A DNA stretch of 40,107 nt, from contig JBFIXI010000037.1 in the NCBI GenBank assembly GCA_041605955.1, positions 1 to 40,107 on the forward strand, given 5' to 3'. Positions 38,410-40,107 of the stretch are shown piece after piece. Source of the DNA: JAHEJX01 sp041605955 (GTDB lineage Bacteria > Actinomycetota > Acidimicrobiia > Spongiisociales > UBA5794). Both the position numbers and the translations under genes were made by a program. How positions within the stretch are numbered: the first letter of the stretch is position 1; every line of letters starts with the position of its first letter. The notes under the pieces were generated by a model. It ran no database searches. It saw only the letters and a list, made by a program, of their open reading frames with translations, and was not told where the DNA came from.

Positions 38410-38817
38410 TCAGGCGCTCGAGTCGGCGGTGCGAAGCCGGCTCCAACCCATCTGCCAGATCGCCTCGAACCGGCGAGTCATCTCGGCCAGGACCGCAGGG
38501 TCGTCGACCCCGGCCACCGTGATCTCCTCGAAGCCGGTGATACGAGTGCCGCCCTGGTGCGGCTCCAGGTTCAATTCACCGTCTCCCGCGAACCTGCCCC
38601 GTAGTTCCCATGCGGCGCGGCGGTCGAGCTCGAGGGCGGTCATCCGCACTTCGAGGTCGACGCGGGCGTCGGCGACCGGGACGGCAAACCACCCACCGCC
38701 CAGCTCGCGGACGTCGCCGAACGCGCCGTACAGTCGCGGCCACTCGGTCGGAGCCCGCAGGTAATCGAACACGGTCTCGGGCGGCACCGGCACCACCTCG
38801 TCAAAATCGATGCGCAT
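38410..38817 (-). CDS. SRPBCC-family small protein
   Basis: 135 aa from ATG 38817, with GGAGAGG upstream. It has the SRPBCC pattern: MRIDFDEVVPVPPETVFDYL, a beta-rich middle ADARVDLEVRMTALELDRRA and a long C-terminal helix EMTRRFEAIWQMGWSRLRTA. A helix-grip fold with a hydrophobic cavity is expected. The start lies 20 bp from the stop of the TetR gene, so the two form one operon, and the regulator probably controls it. Substrate or ligand unknown. Confidence 0.82.
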   Translation of the reverse strand: MRIDFDEVVPVPPETVFDYLRAPTEWPRLYGAFGDVRELGGGWFAVPVADARVDLEVRMTALELDRRAAWELRGRFAGDGELNLEPHQGGTRITGFEEITVAGVDDPAVLAEMTRRFEAIWQMGWSRLRTADSSA

Positions 38818-38836
38818 GTCCTCTCCTCTGCTCTCG

Positions 38837-39460
38837 TCATCGGGTTGGCGCGGCCGCCGGGCCCTGCAGGCTCCGCCACGCTGCCGCTGCGAAGTCGGCG
38901 CCGCGGCCGCGATCCGATGGGTCCGGCGACAGCCGTAGGGATGCCCGCGTGTGGAAGTAGCTCGGACCGAACAAGATGGCCATGAAGACCGCCATATCCA
39001 CAGAGCGCAGCCGCCCGTCGTTCATGTGCCTGCGCGCCCACGCCATCAACGCGCCCGCGAGTCGAGCGTTGGCGGCATCGTGGTCGGCGGCGCTGGCCCG
39101 GATCTCCGCAATGTCACCGTTGCTCACCATGAAGCGCGCCCAGTCGGAGTGCGTGGCGACCCACCGATGGTGTGCGGCGACCAAGGAGCGAACGCCATCC
39201 TCCGCATCGGGGTCGCTGTCCACGACGTCGAGCAGCGGCTCGTGGTAGCGGCGGATGGCCTCTGCGTAGACCTCGGTAGCGACGCCGCCCTTGCTGTCGA
39301 AGTGGTGGTAGAGCGATCCGACGCTCACTCGCGCGGCCTCGCAGATCATCTCCACGGAGACGGCGCCGTACCCATGCTCGCTGAACAGCGACAGCGCGGT
39401 CTCGACGACGCGCCGGCGTAGCGCCATCGTCGTTGTTCTCTCTCGGACCGGAGCTTCCAT
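38837..39460 (-). CDS. TetR-family transcriptional regulator
   Basis: 207 aa from ATG 39460; GTG 39463 is possible and overlaps the operator. N-terminal HTH: RRVVETALSLFSEHGYGAVS, VEMICEAARVSVGSLYHHFD and SKGGVATEVYAEAIRRY. The C-terminal helical domain (LVAAHHRWVATHSDWARFMV, ALMAWARRHMNDGRLRSVD) has the normal length for a ligand-binding domain. Upstream are two overlapping inverted repeats (39463-39492), so autorepression is likely. No ribosome-binding sequence fits the start, so the message may be leaderless. It is in an operon with an SRPBCC gene. Confidence 0.9.
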   Translation of the reverse strand: MEAPVRERTTTMALRRRVVETALSLFSEHGYGAVSVEMICEAARVSVGSLYHHFDSKGGVATEVYAEAIRRYHEPLLDVVDSDPDAEDGVRSLVAAHHRWVATHSDWARFMVSNGDIAEIRASAADHDAANARLAGALMAWARRHMNDGRLRSVDMAVFMAILFGPSYFHTRASLRLSPDPSDRGRGADFAAAAWRSLQGPAAAPTR

Positions 39461-39462
39461 CA

Positions 39463-39492
39463 CTAGAATCGTATTCTAGAACCTCGTTCTAG
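39463..39492. promoter_or_regulatory. Two overlapping inverted repeats, candidate TetR operator
   Basis: CTAGAA-TCGTA-TTCTAG (39463-39479) and CTAGAA-CCTCG-TTCTAG (39476-39492) share the four bases CTAG. The tetR start lies at or inside the first. Two dimers bound to overlapping sites would face nearby sides of the helix. Confidence 0.75.
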
Positions 39493-39609
39493 TCAACCGC
39501 AACTGACCCTTGTTTCTCGTTTGTTCACCGTGGCGTTCGCTCCAGTTCAGATCTCAATGAGATGGTCGGGCCACTGGCCGGATCGCCCGGCCCGGAAGGA
39601 GACAAGTTC

Positions 39610-40071
39610 GTGCGCAGATTCACCGTGATCGCGATGGCGGCGATGCTGGCCTTGGTGTCGGCTGCCCCGGCGTTCGCCAACCCCGGCAAGCCCGACTTCA
39701 GCCCGCAGGTCTATGCAGACGGCGAGGTGTGGGGGACCAAGGCAGCGACCGAACTCCCGGCCCCGAAGGGAGGAAACGAGGCGTCCTTCGACAAGCTCTT
39801 CGTGATCATCAACAGCAACAACCCCGCCGGCCAGTTGCCGGTCGCCGAAGCGGCCCCCGGCCCCGGATACAACGGCGGCCGATGGGTGACACAGACCGTC
39901 GAGTGGACCCAGGCGGGCTTCGATGCCCACGGCACCGCTCCCGTCCTCACGTCCTACGACGATGTGATGTTGCACTACTCCCTCGGTCACCTGACCATCA
40001 CCGCGGGCTCGCCCGGAGGCGAGGGTGCACCACCCGACTACTTCGAATGCCCGTTGCTTCCCGTGAAGTAG
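39610..40071 (+). CDS. Secreted protein of unknown function
   Basis: 153 aa from GTG 39610, with AAGGAG upstream; the frame is open to 39562. Signal peptide: VRRFTVIAMAAMLALVSAAP with cleavage after AFA. The mature protein begins NPGKPDFSPQVYADGEVWGT and contains KLFVIINSNNPAGQLPVAEA and GYNGGRWVTQTVEWTQAGFD; it is polar, beta-rich and rich in Gly, Pro and Asn. One cysteine is near the C-terminus (ECPLLPVK). No known family was recognised. It is divergent from tetR, so the operator there could also affect it. Confidence 0.7.
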   Translation: MRRFTVIAMAAMLALVSAAPAFANPGKPDFSPQVYADGEVWGTKAATELPAPKGGNEASFDKLFVIINSNNPAGQLPVAEAAPGPGYNGGRWVTQTVEWTQAGFDAHGTAPVLTSYDDVMLHYSLGHLTITAGSPGGEGAPPDYFECPLLPVK

Positions 40072-40107
40072 CCACGCCGTAGGTCGTTTGTCGGGGGCCC
40101 GCACGTG

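Overview
The window is GC-rich, densely coded DNA that looks actinobacterial, most likely class Acidimicrobiia or a close relative. Pointers are the secreted protein with actinobacterial SLH-type repeats (GVTRGCNPP), a Ddn-like F420 flavoprotein-fold enzyme, a DUF6325/SHOCT/DUF1269 gene set, a large LuxR (LAL) regulator, an ATP-type PEP carboxykinase beside a glutamate dehydrogenase, and frequent GTG starts. This placement is inference from gene content. No rRNA, tRNA, CRISPR array or phage module was seen.

Layout. 1-6.2 kb holds a membrane protein, a translationally coupled patatin lipase/PlsC acyltransferase pair, a TetR regulator with a perfect palindrome before a DsrE-like gene, two small secreted or lipoprotein genes, a divergent RNase AS-like protein and a Ddn-like enzyme. 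6.2-8.2 kb is a secreted SLH protein with a structured 5' leader. 8.36-9.17 kb is a compact mobile element with 27-bp terminal inverted repeats and an 8-bp target duplication; its only gene is a P-loop kinase and it has no transposase.

9.3-17.5 kb is a regulatory and stress-like island. It contains three DUF1269 genes (one a broken half), SHOCT, DUF6325, a broken methyltransferase, a decayed LuxR tail and an intact 753-aa LuxR/MalT-type regulator. Five copies of an inverted repeat, TCACCC-N5-GGGTGA, punctuate it, three of them about 60 bp before start codons. I propose this as an undescribed regulon of the adjacent LAL regulator.

17.7-26.7 kb is mostly metabolism: a BASS transporter, glutamate dehydrogenase, PEP carboxykinase, SRPBCC and lipoprotein genes, and a flavin oxidase divergent from a PadR repressor, with two tandem perfect operators between them.

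26.8-36.9 kb is the most unusual block. It has a membrane-anchored protein with two TIR domains, a thymidylate-kinase-like/diacylglycerol-kinase fusion overlapping an acyl-AMP ligase/ACP/PlsC fusion, and, converging on these, a sphingosine-1-phosphate-lyase-type enzyme behind an FGGY sugar kinase. Together they suggest handling of a phosphorylated long-chain base or another unusual lipid. 37-40.1 kb has a nucleoside hydrolase lipoprotein, a TetR/SRPBCC pair with overlapping operators, and a small secreted protein.

Several genes carry single-base frameshifts and one an in-frame amber codon. Two frameshifts fall in C runs, so some may be sequencing errors rather than real decay.
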